The position numbers and the translations under genes were made by a program. From contig QNBZ01000045.1 of NCBI GenBank assembly GCA_003644295.1, forward strand, positions 1-8,010: a stretch of DNA of 8,010 bases, in the 5' to 3' direction. Positions within the stretch are counted from its first letter, which is position 1. The number at the start of each line of letters is the position of its first letter. Below are positions 5,813 to 8,010 of the stretch, in pieces. The notes beneath the pieces were generated by a model. That model had not been told where the DNA came from. It made no database searches and worked only from the letters and a program-made list of their open reading frames with translations. This DNA comes from Planctomycetota bacterium. Lineage in GTDB: Bacteria; Planctomycetota; Phycisphaerae; Sedimentisphaerales; Anaerobacaceae.

Positions 5813-5828
5813 ATCCGCCGTGGCGGAT
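5813..5828. repeat. palindromic intergenic element, copy 2 (ATCCGCC-GT-GGCGGAT core)
   Basis: A perfect 7-bp inverted repeat with a 2-base centre. It shares the TCCGCC...GGCGGA core with the element at 4066-4082 and sits beside a similar AT-rich stretch full of TCAAA words (5760-5812). The long inverted arms of copy 1 are not clearly conserved, so it may be a shortened relative. It lies between the FGE-like gene and the nifU-like promoter and lacks a T-run directly after it, so a standard terminator is unlikely. Confidence 0.45.
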
Positions 5829-5865
5829 TTAAAACAAAAATTCCGGCTAAAAACCAAGTTACCGC

Positions 5866-5893
5866 TATACAATAGCTGCATTATTGCTATAAT
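5866..5893 (+). promoter_or_regulatory. extended -10 promoter for the NifU-domain gene
   Basis: A perfect extended -10, TGCTATAAT (5885-5893), has a 4-of-6 match for -35 (TATACA, 5866-5871) with a 16-base spacer. Transcription would start near 5900, about 40 bases before the ATG. This supports the gene being its own transcription unit. Confidence 0.6.
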
Positions 5894-5940
5894 GGCAGCC
5901 GATAAGCTGAAGCCAACAACCAACAAACAGGAGTATTTCT

Positions 5941-6210
5941 ATGTGTGAGCAATGCGGTTGCGGTGATATCAACACAGAACAGAGCTTTGAAGAAAAAGTT
6001 AAAAACGTAATTGAGGCTGTTCGACCTGGTTTGCAGAGCCACGGCGGCGATATAGAGCTGGTCGGTGTAGATGAGGACAACACCGTAAGGGTACGCCTGA
6101 AAGGCACTTGCGCCGGCTGCCCCGGTGCCCAAATGACACTCAAGATGGGTGTTGAACGTTTGCTGAAGGAAAAAATCCCCGAAATCAAAAAAGCAGTGGC
6201 GGTCAACTAA
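5941..6210 (+). CDS. NifU C-terminal-domain Fe-S scaffold/carrier protein
   Basis: An 89-aa cytoplasmic protein made almost only of the NifU C-terminal (Nfu) domain, which assembles or carries a 4Fe-4S cluster and hands it to target proteins. Visible landmarks are VIEAVRPGLQSHGGDIELV (23-41, with the HGGD motif), VRVRLKGTCAGCPGAQMTLK (49-68) with the cluster-binding C57-x-x-C60, and a C-terminal helix GVERLLKEKIPEI. Ahead of the domain is a short cysteine-rich tail, MCEQCGCG, adding C2, C5 and C7. These could bind a metal or help dimer cluster assembly, but that is inferred. Start support is strong: AGGAG at 5929-5933 with 7-base spacing and an extended -10 promoter upstream. The stop overlaps by 4 bases the stop of the membrane gene on the other strand. 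No isc/suf genes are in the window. Confidence 0.9.
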   Translation: MCEQCGCGDINTEQSFEEKVKNVIEAVRPGLQSHGGDIELVGVDEDNTVRVRLKGTCAGCPGAQMTLKMGVERLLKEKIPEIKKAVAVN

Positions 6211-8010
6211 GGCAAACTTGGTTTTTTCGCACCGCCTTCGGGCCTTTTAAGACGGAACACGTTAATAAATCGCCTTTTGTTTGCCCGAATTTGAGTAACA
6301 AACTCATACGGCCCGATGCTCCGCGGCTTAGCCAGCATAGCTATATTCTTCATGCCCCAAAACTTATAATATTCATTTCCAGGTGCTAATCCAAGTCTTG
6401 AATCCCAAGCAACATAAGTAATCTTTTCATCATAACATTTCTTGATAAATTCATACTGGTTTTCAGCCTTAATGCCTCCGACCTGAAGCAAAGAATCCTT
6501 GTGCTCAGGGGCATATATCCTCACAACATGCGGCAATGTGGTGAGCATCTTTTCGCCCGGCTCGGCATTTGCAATATACCAATCTGCCAAAAGCTTGAAC
6601 TCCTTATCTCTCTGTCCGTCGCCGAGGAGGCGAACGAGCATAAACTGATTGGACACAATAACCAGGCAGACAACCGCTAATATTGAAAGCTCACGTAAAA
6701 AGTATTTTGGTTTATAGATAAAAATTCGGGCAACAAAAATAGTTACCACCAGTATAATTGCTATGTAAGGCAGAGAAGCAGATGTCGGACTTATTTGGGA
6801 TATTTTAGGTAAATAAGGAACAAGCTGAACAAGCCAAATAACTGCTATTGTTGCTACCGAGGCCTGCAATACAAGCACAATAGCTCTTGGTATCCGCCCA
6901 TTTCCATCTATAATTCTCCAAAAGCTCTGCCAACCGAACCAGCATATCAATATCGCTATCCAAAAAATAGTGGAATGGAACCTTTGGATAGGATAGGGAT
7001 ACCGAGAATGAAGCAGGAAATACGGCACAAAGAATATGAGCAACGCCAGTATTTCCCACTTGCGTTTGCACAATCCATAAATAGAGCCAAAGAAAAAACC
7101 AATAATGGCAATGGTCTTACTTAGCTTCCATAACATCTGCACAAAATCTTCGCCAGCCCCAGGATATGGCATTAACAAGGGGCGAAACCCTACCATCCAA
7201 AGTAGCTGCATATGCTTAACCACACCAGTTCTGTTTTTAACCGGCTCAGCGAATGCTTCTGAGTAGTCCTTTGCGAACAACACGTTGAAATAATGGGTTG
7301 TTCCTGGCTCCCAAGTCAGAGCGGTACCCAGCATCCAGAGTGCCAGAGGAATAGTTGCCATAGCCGAATACACAAAAGCAAGAATTCGCTCTCGCTTTGT
7401 CTTGCGATATATCATATCTATCACGAACGCAGCCAAAATCAGCGCCGCTCCTTCGTATCGTACCATTGTCGTTATTGAGGCCAGAAGATAGCACCAGTTC
7501 GAGCGCTTAAAGATAAAATAAAAAGTTAGAAGCGAAAAAAACAATAACCCCGTCTCCAGGATAGGTTCTGTGAGCATATACATCACCCACGGATTTAGTA
7601 TAGCGATTATAGCAAACCACAGAGCGGATTTGCCGATGACTTTCCTGCTGACCAGCCAAAGCAGGATTAGATTAAATGGATGTAACAGGGCATTGAGGAG
7701 CCAGCCAGCCGTCAGGTCTGGATGCTCTCCGCCAAGAAAGCAGGAAAGACAGGCCTGCAAAAAACCGACGACAGGGGCAATTTTGAAACTGGAAGGAATC
7801 TGTAAAGATAAAAGTTCACGGCCAACTCTGAAATCCGCTGGAAAATCCGAAATGGGAACGATAGTATGCCCGAAATACAGAACCGAGTGATAAATACCAA
7901 AAGCCAGAAGCACCGCCACCAAAAAATACTCGAAGTATCTTTCTCTCTTGGCCAGTTGGTCTGTCTCTATTTCTTTAATGCTATCAACACGTGTTTTCCT
8001 TGAAACCTGC
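6207..8010 (-). CDS. polytopic GT-C/PMT-type membrane glycosyltransferase-like protein, 5'-partial
   Basis: At least 600 aa are visible. The frame is open through the window edge at 8010. The candidate starts TTG (7922) and GTG (7919) would fall inside the first membrane helix (FEYFLVAVLLAFGIYHSVLY), and the upstream codons give a plausible cytoplasmic tail (IKEIETDQLAKRERY). The start is therefore probably outside the window. About 11-13 hydrophobic helices are followed by a ~130-residue C-terminal soluble part (FKLLADWYIANAEPGEKMLT ... YVAWDSRLGLAPGNEYYKFW). After the first helix, SDFPAD in the first external loop fits the acidic loop motif of GT-C enzymes (PMT/ArnT-like), and TMVRYEGAALIL fits the family pattern. 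Such proteins usually transfer sugars from polyprenyl-phosphate donors to lipid or protein on the outer face of the membrane. The substrate cannot be told. It converges on the NifU-domain gene with a 4-bp stop overlap. Confidence 0.65.
   Translation of the reverse strand, partial: QVSRKTRVDSIKEIETDQLAKRERYFEYFLVAVLLAFGIYHSVLYFGHTIVPISDFPADFRVGRELLSLQIPSSFKIAPVVGFLQACLSCFLGGEHPDLTAGWLLNALLHPFNLILLWLVSRKVIGKSALWFAIIAILNPWVMYMLTEPILETGLLFFSLLTFYFIFKRSNWCYLLASITTMVRYEGAALILAAFVIDMIYRKTKRERILAFVYSAMATIPLALWMLGTALTWEPGTTHYFNVLFAKDYSEAFAEPVKNRTGVVKHMQLLWMVGFRPLLMPYPGAGEDFVQMLWKLSKTIAIIGFFFGSIYGLCKRKWEILALLIFFVPYFLLHSRYPYPIQRFHSTIFWIAILICWFGWQSFWRIIDGNGRIPRAIVLVLQASVATIAVIWLVQLVPYLPKISQISPTSASLPYIAIILVVTIFVARIFIYKPKYFLRELSILAVVCLVIVSNQFMLVRLLGDGQRDKEFKLLADWYIANAEPGEKMLTTLPHVVRIYAPEHKDSLLQVGGIKAENQYEFIKKCYDEKITYVAWDSRLGLAPGNEYYKFWGMKNIAMLAKPRSIGPYEFVTQIRANKRRFINVFRLKRPEGGAKKPSLP

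Noticed and set aside
5681..5875. 64-codon plus-strand frame between the FGE-like gene and the NifU-domain gene
   Set aside because: It runs through the AT-rich repeat and palindrome, has low-complexity K/N-rich sequence and no ribosome site; the neighbouring frame to 5751 is more protein-like.
6211..6250. GCC-TTCG-GGC hairpin after the NifU-domain gene as a terminator
   Set aside because: The stem is only 3 bp, it lies inside the coding region of the convergent membrane gene, and the following T-run is short.

Overview
The window looks like chromosomal DNA from a planctomycete of the Phycisphaerae / Sedimentisphaerales type, probably a metagenome-derived or environmental genome. This is inferred from gene content: a secreted protein joining a dockerin-like Ca-binding repeat to an FGE/SUMF1-fold domain, an orphan STAS protein, and a small 'WLVPGAGH' membrane protein of a kind I associate with planctomycetes. 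Nothing here fixes the species. Both edges cut genes: the reading frames of the first and last genes stay open to the window ends.

Layout. Positions 2-2794 (+) hold a tight three-gene run: a large SurA/PpiD-like periplasmic folding protein, a 133-aa membrane protein whose start overlaps the previous stop by one base, and an 82-aa two-helix membrane protein one base further on. Positions 4011-2765 (-) hold a STAS-domain anti-sigma-antagonist-like gene followed by rnc (RNase III). Between them lie a good sigma-70-type promoter and a long imperfect hairpin at the 5' end of the predicted rnc leader, which suggests autoregulation by RNase III. rnc converges on the small membrane gene with a 30-bp overlap. 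Positions 4012-4400 have no gene but contain a palindromic repeat element with a GTCCGCC/GGCGGAC core.

Positions 4401-5669 (+) carry a secreted dockerin plus FGE/SUMF1-fold protein now split over three reading frames. The middle part is in frame +1 relative to both flanks, and the two breaks compensate each other: an apparent extra C at 4532/4533 and an apparent missing G in the G6 run at 4855-4860. A further out-of-frame coding-like tail runs to 5751. A second GC-rich palindrome (5813-5828) follows. Then comes an extended -10 promoter driving a short NifU C-terminal-domain Fe-S protein (5941-6210). This gene converges, with a 4-bp overlap, on a large polytopic GT-C/PMT-type membrane protein (8010-6207, -).

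Most of the window is ordinary. The points that stand out are (1) RNase III with glycine where the family has a metal-binding aspartate, (2) the hairpin in the rnc leader, (3) the doubly frameshifted FGE-like gene, and (4) two related palindromic intergenic elements. I see no CRISPR array, transposase, tRNA or rRNA, and no clearly new multi-gene system.
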